Positions 9,736-18,916 of a stretch of DNA of 64,000 bases are shown piece by piece. The position numbers and the translations under genes were made by a program. The stretch comes from Microbacterium ureisolvens. Lineage in GTDB: Bacteria; Actinomycetota; Actinomycetes; Actinomycetales; Microbacteriaceae. Positions within the stretch are counted from its first letter, which is position 1. Every line of letters begins with the position of its first letter. The stretch spans positions 124,001-188,000 of the forward strand of contig NZ_JAEUAX010000003.1 of assembly GCF_019511645.1 (NCBI RefSeq). The letters run 5' to 3'. The notes under the pieces are model-generated. The model saw only the letters and a list, made by a program, of their open reading frames with translations, ran no database searches and had not been told where the DNA came from.

Positions 9736-11351
9736 GCGGGATCGGGCGCGCGAGCGTGCTCATCGGCGCCGGCACGATCGTCTCGCGCCTCACGGGGTTT
9801 CTCCGCGGCATCGTTCTCGTGGCCGTCGTCGGCGCGGTCGGCAGCCGCGCGGGTGACGCGTTCACGACCGCGAATCAGCTTCCCAACAACATCTACGCGA
9901 TCATCTCCACCGGCCTGCTCACCGCGGTGATCGTGCCGCAGATCGTCAAGGCGGCGTCCCACCAAGACGGCGGCCGCGCGTTCATCTCCAAGGTGTTCAC
10001 GCTCGGCACGGTCGTCCTGCTCGTCGCGGCGGTGCTCGCGACCCTTGCGGCACCGTGGCTCGTGCGGCTCTACGCGCCCGGCTACGCGCCCGATCAGCTC
10101 GCACTCGCCACCACGTTCGCCTACTGGTGTCTTCCGCAGATCGTCTTCTACGGGCTGTATGCGCTCGTCGGCGAGGCCCTCAACGCGCGACGGATCTACG
10201 GCCCGTTCACCTGGGCGCCGATCGTCAACAACATCGTGTCGATCGCCGGCTTCCTCCTCTTCCTCGCGCTGTTCGGCGGTCCGGTGACGGAGGTCGTGGA
10301 CTGGACGCAGACGATGATCGTGCTCCTCGCTGGCACCGCCACGTTCGGCATCGTCGTGCAGGCGGTCATCCTCTTCTTCTTCTGGCGCCGGACCGGGCTT
10401 CACGTGCGCCCTGACTTCCGCTGGCGCGGGGTCGGTCTCGGTCAGATCGGCCGCCTGGCGGGGTGGACCTTCCTGATGGTGGTCGCGGGTCAGCTGGCGG
10501 GGCTGCTGCAATCCCGCGTGGTCTCGGAAGCCTCCGGTGCCGGACCTGCCGCCGCGGTCTCGGCGAACGCATGGCTGCTGTTCATGCTTCCGTACTCGAT
10601 CATCGTGCTCTCCATCGGCACCCCCTATTTCACCCAGCTCAGCGAGCACGCCCATGCCGGCCGCGACGACGACGTCCGCGCGGACATCGGCCGCAGCATC
10701 CGCACCCTCGGCGTGTTCATCGTGATCGCGACGTTCGCGTTGGCCGCGGCCGCAGTTCCCGCCTCCCGCATCTTCACGAACTCGGCCGACGACGCCGTCG
10801 ATGCCGCATGGGTGCTGCTCGCATACCTGATCGGGCTCGTGCCGCTCGCGGTGCTGTTCGTCATCCAGCGGACGTTCTACGCCTACAGCGACACCCGCAC
10901 GCCTTTCTTCTTCACGCTGCTGCAGTGCGGAATCGTCATCGCCACGGCGTTCGGCGCGCGGGCGCTGGTCGACGCCGACGTCATCGGGCTGGAGTATCTC
11001 GCCGCTGCTGTGGCGGTGGGCCAGTCGCTCTCGAGCATCGTCCAGGTCGTCCTCGCGACATGGCTGCTGCACCGGCGGCTCGGGAGCCTGGCGATCGGAT
11101 CATGGATGCTGTCGCTCGGCCGGTTCGTTCTCGCGGCGATTCCGGCGGCCGCTGCCGGGTGGCTCGTGTTCCTGTGGTTCGGCGGCCCCGACGGCTGGAC
11201 GGCGTCGAGTCAGCTGCTCGGAGCGGTCGGCGCGGCCGTCATCGGCACGGTCTCCATCGCGGTGTACGTCGGCTTCCTGGCGCTGCTGCGGGCGCCCGAG
11301 CTTTCAGTGGCCACAGGCCTCGTGCGCCGCCTCCTGCCCGGCCGCCGCTGA
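9732..11351 (+). CDS. murJ: Lipid II flippase MurJ (MviN family)
   Basis: This 539-residue polytopic membrane protein has the MviN/MurJ N-terminus (ASVLIGAGTIVSRLTGFLRG) and about 14 predicted hydrophobic helices. MurJ translocates lipid II across the cytoplasmic membrane for peptidoglycan synthesis. It ends after the transmembrane core and lacks the cytoplasmic pseudokinase tail found in mycobacterial MviN. The GTG start overlaps the upstream stop codon by 4 bases, indicating coupling with the DUF6049 gene. The trxB–trxA genes follow, an order common in actinobacteria. Confidence 0.95.
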   Translation: MSGIGRASVLIGAGTIVSRLTGFLRGIVLVAVVGAVGSRAGDAFTTANQLPNNIYAIISTGLLTAVIVPQIVKAASHQDGGRAFISKVFTLGTVVLLVAAVLATLAAPWLVRLYAPGYAPDQLALATTFAYWCLPQIVFYGLYALVGEALNARRIYGPFTWAPIVNNIVSIAGFLLFLALFGGPVTEVVDWTQTMIVLLAGTATFGIVVQAVILFFFWRRTGLHVRPDFRWRGVGLGQIGRLAGWTFLMVVAGQLAGLLQSRVVSEASGAGPAAAVSANAWLLFMLPYSIIVLSIGTPYFTQLSEHAHAGRDDDVRADIGRSIRTLGVFIVIATFALAAAAVPASRIFTNSADDAVDAAWVLLAYLIGLVPLAVLFVIQRTFYAYSDTRTPFFFTLLQCGIVIATAFGARALVDADVIGLEYLAAAVAVGQSLSSIVQVVLATWLLHRRLGSLAIGSWMLSLGRFVLAAIPAAAAGWLVFLWFGGPDGWTASSQLLGAVGAAVIGTVSIAVYVGFLALLRAPELSVATGLVRRLLPGRR

Positions 11352-11489
11352 GACCGCTCGCCCATGTGTCCGCGAGGGGCGCGGGGAACGGGTCACGGAA
11401 TGCCACGCGGTTACCATGTGTTGAGGCATCCGGAGCCATCGCGTGTGTCATCAGACGCTTCGCCGGGCTTCATGAGGAAAGGTGCGCAC

Positions 11490-12494
11490 GTGCGTCAGGT
11501 CATCATCATCGGTTCAGGTCCCGCGGGTTATACGGCGGCCATCTACGCCGCACGCGCCAACCTCAGCCCGCTGGTCGTGGCGAGCTCGGTCGAGGCCGGC
11601 GGTGAGCTGATGAACACCACCGAGGTCGAGAACTTCCCCGGGTTCCCCGAGGCGATCATGGGGCCCGACCTCATGGCGAAGATGCAGGAGCAGGCCGAGC
11701 GGTTCGGCGCCGAGGTGCTGTACGACGACGTCGTGTCGCTCGACATCGACGGACCGGTCAAGAAGGTCACCCTCGGCAGCGGCGCTTCGCACGAGGCCGA
11801 CGCGCTGGTGTTCGCCACCGGCTCGGCGCCCCGCAAGATCGGCATCGAGGGCGAGTCGCGGCTGTCCGGCCGCGGCGTGTCGTACTGCGCCACCTGCGAC
11901 GGGTTCTTCTTCCGCGAGCGCGTGATCGCGGTCGTGGGCGGCGGCGACTCCGCGATGGAGGAGGCCACGTTCCTCACCAAGTTCGCGTCGAAGGTCTACA
12001 TCATCCACCGTCGCGACGAGCTGCGTGCCTCGAAGATCATGCAGGAGCGCGCGTTCAAGAACGAGAAGATCGAGTTCGTCTGGAACAGCGAGGTCGTCGA
12101 CATCCTGGGGGACGACGCGGTCACGGGCGTCGTGCTCGAAGACACGGTCGACGGATCGCGCCGCGAGCTGGCGCTCGACGGCGTGTTCGTCGCCATCGGC
12201 AACGACCCTCGCACACACCTCGTGCACGACAAGCTGGATCTCACCCCCGAGGGAACCGTCTGGGTCGACGGCCGCTCGTCGCGCACGTCGGTGCCCGGGG
12301 TGTTCGCCGCCGGTGACGTCATCGACCCCACTTACCGTCAAGCGGTCACCGCCGCCGGCAGCGGAACCGTCGCGGCCCTCGACGTCGAGCACTTCCTCGC
12401 CGCCCTCGGCGAGGCCGGCGCCCCGGCCCCGGACGCCGCCGAGATCGACGGGCTGCCCGGCGCTGAGCCGGTCGCCAAGGTCGACGCCGCCTAG
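11490..12494 (+). CDS. trxB: Thioredoxin-disulfide reductase
   Basis: This 334-residue FAD/NADPH flavoenzyme reduces thioredoxin. The FAD-binding GSGPAGYTAAIYAAR is at the N-terminus, the redox-active pair is in YCATCDG, the NADPH-binding loop is VVGGGDSAMEEA, and GVFAAGDV closes the FAD domain; all are intact. The GTG at 11490 (VRQVIIIG) was chosen because GAGGAAAGG lies 8 bases upstream and the family begins there; the longer frame upstream has no homology. trxA lies 92 bases downstream, giving a complete thioredoxin system. Confidence 0.96.
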   Translation: MRQVIIIGSGPAGYTAAIYAARANLSPLVVASSVEAGGELMNTTEVENFPGFPEAIMGPDLMAKMQEQAERFGAEVLYDDVVSLDIDGPVKKVTLGSGASHEADALVFATGSAPRKIGIEGESRLSGRGVSYCATCDGFFFRERVIAVVGGGDSAMEEATFLTKFASKVYIIHRRDELRASKIMQERAFKNEKIEFVWNSEVVDILGDDAVTGVVLEDTVDGSRRELALDGVFVAIGNDPRTHLVHDKLDLTPEGTVWVDGRSSRTSVPGVFAAGDVIDPTYRQAVTAAGSGTVAALDVEHFLAALGEAGAPAPDAAEIDGLPGAEPVAKVDAA

Positions 12495-12586
12495 CGCGGG
12501 GACCGGCGCCGCGCAAGCCGGGAACACTTCTCGCGCGTGTCGCGTTGAATGAGCGTGGAAGACTTCCCACAGAAGGAGATACACAG

Positions 12587-12910
12587 ATGACCGCCAAGGC
12601 GACGACTTCCGCCACGTTCGAGCAGGACGTGCTCCAGGCCGAGGGTCCGGTGCTCGTGGACTTCTGGGCGGAGTGGTGCGGCCCGTGTCGCATGGTCTCG
12701 CCCGTCCTCGACCAGATCCAGTCGGAGCACCCCGACAAGATCACGATCCTCAAGCTCAACGTGGACGAGAACCCCGACCTCGCGATGAAGTACCAGATCA
12801 CCTCGATCCCCGCGATGAAGGTCTTCAACAAGGGCGCCGTCGAGACGACGATCATCGGCGCGAAGCCGAAGTTCGCTCTCGAGCAGGACCTCGCGGCCTA
12901 CATCGGCTGA
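12587..12910 (+). CDS. trxA: Thioredoxin
   Basis: This 107-residue cytosolic thioredoxin carries the canonical active site in FWAEWCGPCRM, followed by LDQIQSEHPDKI, and the cis-Pro region (TSIPAMKVF). It passes electrons from TrxB to target disulfides. AGAAGGAG is 9 bases before the ATG. A strong intrinsic terminator follows 19 bases after the stop, marking the end of the trxBA unit. Confidence 0.97.
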   Translation: MTAKATTSATFEQDVLQAEGPVLVDFWAEWCGPCRMVSPVLDQIQSEHPDKITILKLNVDENPDLAMKYQITSIPAMKVFNKGAVETTIIGAKPKFALEQDLAAYIG

Positions 12911-12928
12911 GTTCCCGACGTTCTGACG

Positions 12929-12962
12929 AAAACCCCGCCGAATCCATTCGGCGGGGTTTTCG
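12929..12962 (+). terminator. Intrinsic terminator after trxA
   Basis: A 12-bp perfect stem (AACCCCGCCGAA / TTCGGCGGGGTT) with the loop TCCA is followed by TT. This is a typical high-GC rho-independent terminator. Confidence 0.9.
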
Positions 12963-13125
12963 GCGTTTACCTGGGTTTTTCGCAGGAGGGTGGAGGCGGC
13001 ATCCCAGATTCCCCCGGAGTTCTCGGCGAGCCGTGTCGATCTGCGCGAGCCTTGTTCGACGCACAAGATGAAGGGGCCGAACGGGGCCCCAACCGGGCCA
13101 TCACCGCCCCGACGAAAGGGAATCC

Positions 13126-13542
13126 ATGCGTTACATGCTCATCATGCAGGTCGGCGCCGAAGCTGCCGCGGCGTTCGACCCCGAGGCCTTCGACATGGCC
13201 GAGGCGTACGCCGCCATGGGTCGCTACAACGAGGAACTGCAGAAGGCCGGCGTCTTCCTGAGCGCCGAGGGTCTGTCGGATGCCTCCGAGGGCTTCCGCG
13301 TCGACTTCGACTCGGTTCCGCCCGCCGTCACCGACGGGCCGTTCGCCGAGGCGCGCGAGGTGTTCACCGGCTACTGGATCCTCGAGGTCGCGTCGCGTGA
13401 GGAAGCCGAGCACTGGGCACGCAAATGCCCGCTCGGACCAGGCACGGCGCTCGAGGTGCGCCGCGTCAACGAACTCAGCGACTTCGATCAGAGCGACGAG
13501 TGGGTCGCCAAGGAGAAGGAGTGGCGCGCCGCGAATTCATGA
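13126..13542 (+). CDS. YciI/DGPF-domain protein
   Basis: This 138-residue YciI-like protein contains the diagnostic DGPF tetrapeptide (VTDGPFAEAREVF) in a ferredoxin-like fold. The opening MRYMLIMQVG and the FTGYWILEV strand are typical. The molecular function of DGPF proteins is unsettled. They are repeatedly found beside one group of ECF sigma factors (ECF42 in the older scheme) that activates their transcription. That sigma factor is encoded here 430 bases downstream but has a broken frame. GAAAGGG lies 7 bases before the ATG. Confidence 0.9.
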   Translation: MRYMLIMQVGAEAAAAFDPEAFDMAEAYAAMGRYNEELQKAGVFLSAEGLSDASEGFRVDFDSVPPAVTDGPFAEAREVFTGYWILEVASREEAEHWARKCPLGPGTALEVRRVNELSDFDQSDEWVAKEKEWRAANS

Positions 13543-13565
13543 CGCGACCTCTCCAGCGCAGTTCG

Positions 13566-13913
13566 TCAGCTCGCTTCGGCACGCACCGTCGGGTCCCACC
13601 GGCGGTGCGTGTTGGCGTCGCCGAGCAGCGACCACACGGCCCGGGTGAGCGGCGGATAGTCGAGGGCGATCTGCCTCAGAACGCGGTAGTGGCGACTGGC
13701 GTTCGGCCGCGACCCGCCGTCGGCCGCGATGTTCTCGGCTCGGAGCAGGTAGACGACGAGTTCATCGACGGACGGCAGATCGTCCATGAACTCCCACGGG
13801 TCCTCACCGGCACGAAGACGTTCGTGCACCAGCACCGAGAGCTCGTCGGCGGCTTCGGCTCGGAGCAGCTCGAGGCTCGCACGTCGCCGCGGGGTCTGCT
13901 CGTCGTTCGCCAT
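13566..13913 (-). CDS. Hypothetical protein, 115 residues
   Basis: I do not recognise this small protein. It is mostly helical and acidic in the middle (RAGEDPWEFMDDLPSVDELVV split across it), with Trp and charged residues near the C-terminus and no membrane segment or metal motif. Codon use is native. It is encoded opposite to its neighbours between the YciI gene and the ECF sigma factor, and ends 24 bases from the YciI stop. The ATG at 13913 was chosen because the upstream frame is Arg-rich and shadows the sigma gene. No clear ribosome-binding site is visible. Confidence 0.7.
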   Translation of the reverse strand: MANDEQTPRRRASLELLRAEAADELSVLVHERLRAGEDPWEFMDDLPSVDELVVYLLRAENIAADGGSRPNASRHYRVLRQIALDYPPLTRAVWSLLGDANTHRRWDPTVRAEAS

Positions 13914-13969
13914 CAATCCAGGGTACGTGGCGATCCCGACACCGTGGGCCGCCCGTTTACGCTGACAGC

Positions 13970-15234
13970 ATGACCCCCGACGACGATGCGCACGCGCGCC
14001 GCGCGGTCGAGGCCGTGTGGCGCGACGAGTCCGCCCGCATCGTCTCGGCGCTGGCGCGGCACACCGGCGACTTCGCGGGGGCCGAGGATCTCGCCCAGGA
14101 GGCGCTCGTCGAGGCCCTCGCCGCATGGCCGGGCAGCGGCATCCCTGACAATCCCGGCGCATGGCTCATGTCGGTGGCGAAGCGGCGCGCGATCGACGGG
14201 TGGCGGCGACGCGAGCGGATGACGCAGCGCGAGCCGCTCTTCGTGGCGGAGGCCCTCGCGATCGAGGCGATCGACTCGGTGCCCGACGACGCCGACCCCG
14301 ACCGCATCGACGACGACGTGCTGCGTCTCGTCTTCGTCGCCTGTCACCCCGTGCTCGCCCCCCAGGCGCGTCTCGCCCTGACCCTGCGCACCGTAGCGGG
14401 CCTCACCACAGAACAGATCGCGCGGGCCCTGCTCATGACCGTGCCGACTGTGCAGCAGCGGATCGTCCGAGCCAAGCGGACCCTCGCCGCCGAAGGCGTG
14501 CCCTTCGAGGTGCCCGACCGCGCCGAGCGGCCGACGCGGCTCGCGAGCGTGCTGCAGGTGATCTACCTGCTCTTCACCGAGGGATACTCGGCCGCCGAGG
14601 GGGAGGGGCTCATTCGGCCCGACATCGCACGCGAGGCGGTACGACTGGGTCGGCAGCTGGTCGCGCTCATGCCGCGCGAGCCCGAGATCTGGTCGCTCAT
14701 CGCGCTCATGGAATTCCAGTCGTCACGCTTCGCCGCCCGCCTCGACGCCGAGGGCCTGCCACTCACTCTCGAGGAACAGACCGCCGCCGATGGGACCGAT
14801 CGGCGATCACCCGCGGCAACGAGGCGATGAAGCGAGCGGATACTGCGACCCGGGGCCTCGGCTACTACGGCCTGCAGGCTGCGATCGCGCAGTGCCATGC
14901 GGTCGCCCCCGCGTTCGCCGAGACCGACTGGGAGCAGATACTGAGGCTCTACGACGCACTGGAGTCGCTCGCACCGTCGGCCGTCGTGCGCCTCAACCGC
15001 GCCGTGGCGCTGTCCATGGCACGTGGCCCCGAGCCCGCTCTCGCCGTCGTGGACGCGCTCGCTCCCGAGCTGCCGGGCTTCCGGCCCCTGCCCGCCGTGC
15101 GCGCGGAGCTTCTGCAGCGCGTCGGACGAACGGATGCTGCGGCCGCCGAGTTCCTCGCGGCCGCAGAGCTGCCCGGCAACGCCGCAGAGGCTGAAGCCCT
15201 GCGCCGGCGCGCCGGGGCACTGCTGTCGCTATGA
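13970..15234 (+). pseudogene. ECF sigma factor (ECF42/SigJ-like), frame broken
   Basis: The first frame (13970–14830) encodes sigma region 2 (HTGDFAGAEDLAQEALVEAL, NPGAWLMSVAKRRAIDGWRR) and region 4 (AGLTTEQIARALLMTVPTVQ), plus the start of the large C-terminal extension of this group. After LEEQ near 14779 the homology continues one base out of frame (DRRRWDRSAITRGNEAMKRA to LLSL, stop at 15234). One missing base, G after CAG at about 14779, would restore the usual LEEQDRxRWDR sequence. The first frame stops at 14828–14830, overlapping an ATG at 14827 of the second frame, so the C-terminal part could be translated separately. It may be a real mutation, a split gene or a sequencing error. Its usual partner is the YciI gene. 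Confidence 0.8.
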
Positions 15235-16218
15235 GGCGTCGAGAGCCCCGTACTCCGTCTCACCGAGCTCCGCGAGGATCCGGTTGAGGTCCTGAATCGT
15301 GGCGAAGTCGATGCTGATCTGGCCTTTTCGGGCGGTCAGCGAGATCTTGACGCGGGTGTTGAGCCGGTCGCCCAGGCGTGCGGCCACATCGTCCAGGTGT
15401 GCCCGGCGGGAGCCTGCCTGCGGTTTCGCCGAACGAGTGGGGGAGGCGTCCGGAAGCTTCGCCGCAGCCTCCGCGGCACGGACCGACAGATCTTCGTTGA
15501 CGATCTTGTCGGCGAACCGCTGCATCGCCGTGGCGTCTTCGAGTGAGAGGATCGCCCGGGCGTGCCCGGCGGTGAGCACTCCGGCGGCGACACGCTGCTG
15601 CACCGGCACCGGAAGCTTGAGGAGGCGGATCGTATTGCTGATCTGAGGACGCGAGCGGCCGATGCGCGTGGCGAGCTCTTCTTGCGTGATGCCGAAGTCC
15701 TCGAGGAGCTGCTGGTATGCCGAGGCCTCTTCGAGGGGGTTCAGCTCCGAGCGGTGCAGGTTCTCGAGCAGGGCATCGCGGAGGAGGTGCTCGTCAGCGG
15801 TGTCGCGCACGATCGCGGGGATCGAGGTGAGGCCGGCCTCGCGGGCGGCGCGGGTGCGCCGCTCACCCATGATGAGCTCGTAGTCGCCCTTCTCGTTGAG
15901 CCGCACGACCACAGGCTGCAGGACGCCGAACTCGCGCACGCTGTGCACGAGCTCTGCGAAGTGCTCGGGGTCGAAGTTGGTGCGCGGCTGACGCGGGTTG
16001 GGCACGATGTCGTGCGGATCGATGTGCGCCAGTCGGGCGCCGGGCACCTCGACGAGGTCTTCCTGCCCGTCGGGCTCGGCGACGTCGACGGGCGGCTCCG
16101 CTTCGGCCACGGCGACCGCCCGGGGGAAGAAGACGTCTGCGGGACGCTCGTCGGCCTGCTCGCTGGTCGGGATCAGTGCGCCGATTCCGCGGCCGAGTCC
16201 TGTGCGCTTCGCTGCCAT
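15229..16218 (-). CDS. parB: Chromosome-partitioning protein ParB
   Basis: This 329-residue CTP-dependent DNA clamp binds parS. It has the N-terminal LGRGIGALIP, the CTP-binding GERRTRAAREAG and ENLHRSELNPLEEA motifs, a helix-turn-helix (TQEELATRIGRSRPQISNTI) and a C-terminal dimerisation part. The ATG at 16218 was preferred over the adjacent GTG 16221 because GGGG then sits 6 bases upstream. The ATG shares one base with the parA stop (TGATG), so parA and parB are co-translated. Its 3' end overlaps the convergent sigma-factor frame by 6 bases. Seven parS sites lie 1.2–6.5 kb away. Confidence 0.96.
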   Translation of the reverse strand: MAAKRTGLGRGIGALIPTSEQADERPADVFFPRAVAVAEAEPPVDVAEPDGQEDLVEVPGARLAHIDPHDIVPNPRQPRTNFDPEHFAELVHSVREFGVLQPVVVRLNEKGDYELIMGERRTRAAREAGLTSIPAIVRDTADEHLLRDALLENLHRSELNPLEEASAYQQLLEDFGITQEELATRIGRSRPQISNTIRLLKLPVPVQQRVAAGVLTAGHARAILSLEDATAMQRFADKIVNEDLSVRAAEAAAKLPDASPTRSAKPQAGSRRAHLDDVAARLGDRLNTRVKISLTARKGQISIDFATIQDLNRILAELGETEYGALDAS

Positions 16219-17486
16219 CACGCGCCCCTTTCATTCGAGGCGCTGTCGCGCCGGATCATCTCGACAGCCGCTTCGCGATACGCGATGGCGCCGGCCGACT
16301 GTCCATCGTAGGCGAGAACGGACTGCCCGAAACTCGGCGCCTCCGAGACGCGCACCGACCGCGGGATGATCGTGTCGAGCACTTCAGTGGGGAAGTGGGC
16401 ACGCACCTCGTCAGCAACCTGCTGCGCGAGCCTCGTGCGACCGTCGTACATCGTCAGCATGATGGTCGACAACTGGAGTCGCGGGTTCAGGTGCTTCTGA
16501 ATCATCCGGACCGTCCCGAGCAGCTGGCTCAGACCCTCGAGTGCGTAGTACTCGCACTGGATGGGAATGAGAAGCTCGCTCGCTGCGGTGAAGGCGTTGA
16601 TGGTCAGCAGACCGAGCGAGGGCGGGCAGTCGATGAGGATGAAGTCGAGTTCCCCGGCGTTCGCGGCGAGGTAGTCATCGACGGCGACGCGCAGGCGATG
16701 CTCACGGGCGACCTGCGACACGAGCTCGATCTCGGCTCCGGCGAGGTGGATGGTGCTCGGCGCGCAGAGGAGGTTGGGTGACTCCGGGCTCACCTGGATG
16801 ATGTCGGCGAGCGGGAACTCGTCGATGAGGACGTCATACACGCTCGGAGTATCGGCGGTGTGCGGCACGCCCAGTGCCGTCGAGGCGTTGCCCTGCGGAT
16901 CCAGGTCGATCACGAGCACCTTGGCACCCCGCTCGGCCAGGGCCGCGGCCAGGTTGACGGTCGTGGTCGTCTTGCCGACGCCGCCCTTCTGGTTCGAGAC
17001 GGTGAACACTCGGGTGCGCCCGGTGAGTTGGACTTCGGCCTCTTCCAGCGCCCTGCGGCGTGCGGAGAGGTCGGCGAGCTCCCGCGCGATGGGGGAGTCG
17101 TCTTCATCCTGCGCGAGTGTGGCGCCGTCGTGCTGCGCGATGGGCGATTCCTCTTCCTGCGTGACGGTGGAGTCCTCAAGCGGTGCGGGGGTGGAGCCAG
17201 CGTACTCGTCCGGTGCGACACCGCTGTCGGGGTCGGCCCGCTCATCATCGAGGGGAGCTTCGGCAGTGGCGTCTTCGTCGGGGATTGCGTCCTCCAGGGA
17301 GGACTCCTGGTCGGCGATCGCGCCTCCACTGGCCGCGGCGACATCTTCTTCGCGGTCGGGATCGGTCTCGTCGGCCTGGATCTCGTCGGGTGCGACCTCG
17401 GTCACCGAGGACTCCGGGGTCCAGTCCCTCGCAGGTTCTTCAGACGAGAAGGATGCTGGAGCCTGGACCTCTTCGGGTTGTTTCAC
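16218..17486 (-). CDS. parA: Chromosome-partitioning ATPase ParA with acidic N-terminal extension
   Basis: The C-terminal 265 residues are a standard ParA/Soj ATPase: deviant Walker A in SNQKGGVGKTTTTVNLAAAL, VIDLDPQGNAST, and IDCPPSLGLLTINA. About 155 residues precede this, rich in Glu, Asp, Ser, Ala and Pro, with repeated SPIA (ESPIAQ, DSPIAR) before a helix (LADLSARRRALEEAE). The proposed GTG start at 17486 lies inside a parS palindrome and has GGGGGAG 8 bases upstream. Longer starts (ATG 17579) add codons unlike native usage. ParA works with ParB on parS to segregate origins. ParB bound at this parS would cover the start, suggesting autoregulation (inference). Confidence 0.92.
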   Translation of the reverse strand: MKQPEEVQAPASFSSEEPARDWTPESSVTEVAPDEIQADETDPDREEDVAAASGGAIADQESSLEDAIPDEDATAEAPLDDERADPDSGVAPDEYAGSTPAPLEDSTVTQEEESPIAQHDGATLAQDEDDSPIARELADLSARRRALEEAEVQLTGRTRVFTVSNQKGGVGKTTTTVNLAAALAERGAKVLVIDLDPQGNASTALGVPHTADTPSVYDVLIDEFPLADIIQVSPESPNLLCAPSTIHLAGAEIELVSQVAREHRLRVAVDDYLAANAGELDFILIDCPPSLGLLTINAFTAASELLIPIQCEYYALEGLSQLLGTVRMIQKHLNPRLQLSTIMLTMYDGRTRLAQQVADEVRAHFPTEVLDTIIPRSVRVSEAPSFGQSVLAYDGQSAGAIAYREAAVEMIRRDSASNERGA

Positions 17487-17494
17487 GTGAAACT
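17479..17494. other. parS site 1 (overlaps parA start)
   Basis: TGTTTCACGTGAAACT matches 15 of 16 bases of the bacterial parS consensus TGTTTCACGTGAAACA. The central CACGTG supplies the proposed GTG start codon of parA on the minus strand. Confidence 0.93.
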
Positions 17495-17910
17495 CTCCCC
17501 CGTGCCCGAGCCGCTCAACATCGTCTTCCACCCTATCCCGCCTTGCCCCCACTCCCAGCCGCCGGAGCCACTTGTTCATGCGTTCCTTACCGTTCCGGGC
17601 GGATGATCCGCCACCTCTAGTCAACCTCGGACGGCGCGTTGGGTCCCGCCAACCCGCCGCTCGAGCACACTGAGAAATCCCTCATCTCACGAGAAGCGTC
17701 CGATCCGGTTCGCGCTCTTTCGCCGCGCGTCAACGGACCCGACAGATCGCGAGCGGGCCACGCGTCCGCACCTCGAGGCGCGAAACACATGCTGTGGCCC
17801 ACGATGCGTGCATGACCGACCGTGCGGGCTTATCGGCTGGCGCAGGCCGGCCCCGCCAGCCCGACACGGAGCGACCTGCCCGCGGAGGGCCGCGCATGAA
17901 TCGGGTGCGG

Positions 17911-17926
17911 CGTTTCACGTGAAACG
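17911..17926. other. parS site 2
   Basis: CGTTTCACGTGAAACG is a perfect 16-bp palindrome with the full 14-base parS core GTTTCACGTGAAAC. It lies in the gene-free stretch upstream of parA. Confidence 0.93.
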
Positions 17927-18011
17927 GCGACCTGCGAGTGCACCTGGCGCAGCCCGCACACGCGCACCTGCGGCGCGCAGCTCAGCACGGCAGGTCGCCC
18001 CGTGAGCATTC

Positions 18012-18118
18012 CGGTCAAATCCCGTGGCGTGGAGTCGTCACTTCCGTTCTCGCCCGATAGTCGGGTGACGGTCAGGCGGGTGAGCTAGAGGTCGGGGCGT
18101 GCGGGCTCGGTGTGTTCG
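18012..18118. repeat. Decayed repeat, copy A (possible IS end)
   Basis: This stretch matches 20766–20866 in the same orientation with small gaps. The shared blocks are GTGGCGTGG, CACTTC.GTT, GCGATAGTC/CGATAGTC, and the identical GTGCGGGCTCGGTGTGTT. Similarity fades after about 18120. The pattern resembles the end of an insertion sequence plus the 3' tail of its transposase, but no family is recognised and this copy has no open frame. Confidence 0.5.
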
Positions 18119-18916
18119 TGCCTGCAGCATCCGGCGGGACACATCCGAGTGAGCGAGGTCGGGCACGGCGAGCGCTTCGGCAGTCAGGGTGGGCAGACTG
18201 GCTATGGGTCATCCCTGGACGGGACTCATCGAACTTCCCGCCGCGTTCACGGGCGCTCGACTCATCCCTTCACCGCACAGCGCGTTGAGAGGCGATCGCA
18301 TGAGGGTGGAGCTCCAGTTCAGGGGTGCGCTTGTCGTCGAACGTGGATGTCGTGCTCGCCGCCTGTTGGCATTGCATGCGCATGGCACGTGTCGCGAAAG
18401 GCCACGCGATCGGGGCATCAGCTTGTCATCGACCGCCTTGTCGAGGACAGCCGGGGGAAGGACGGGCCTCATCGAGTTCGCGTCCATGTCCGCCCACCGC
18501 ATGGAGGCATACGTCTCCGTCGCACCTGCCCCTTTGGCCGTGCGTCCTTCGAGCGCGCTCGTTGCCGCACCCGAGCTGCGCCGCCTACAGGAGACGGGAA
18601 GATCAGGTGGTTCGGGCGACGCGGTGGAGCCCGAGATGCAGCCACGGCACAAGATCCGTGAATGCGTGCGATTGGCTTTGCCGGCCACGACTCGGAGCCG
18701 CCACGCGTCGACCACCACGTCACGAACGATGGCGGACAACGCTCGGGTGGTGGCGCATCCGATAATGCGGGAGAGTGCGCCGGACGAGGTAAAGAGGCCC
18801 GGTGTCACCGCTGCGGCGCGTCCCCATCGCCGTATCCTGACGACTGCGCCATCGTTTCGATTCCACGTCATTCATCAGCCGCGCATGAGATGGGCGGCGG
18901 GCGGCACGCCAGACGA

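Noticed and set aside
14771..14790. Programmed ribosomal frameshift in the ECF sigma gene
   Set aside because: No slippery heptamer or clear downstream structure is present (GAACAGACCGCC). A one-base loss explains the break more simply.
17487..17624. Longer ParA starts (ATG 17579 or the start at 17624)
   Set aside because: Codons there (AGG, GGA, GTT, GAT) are unlike native usage, and the only good ribosome-binding site serves GTG 17486. They are not fully excluded.
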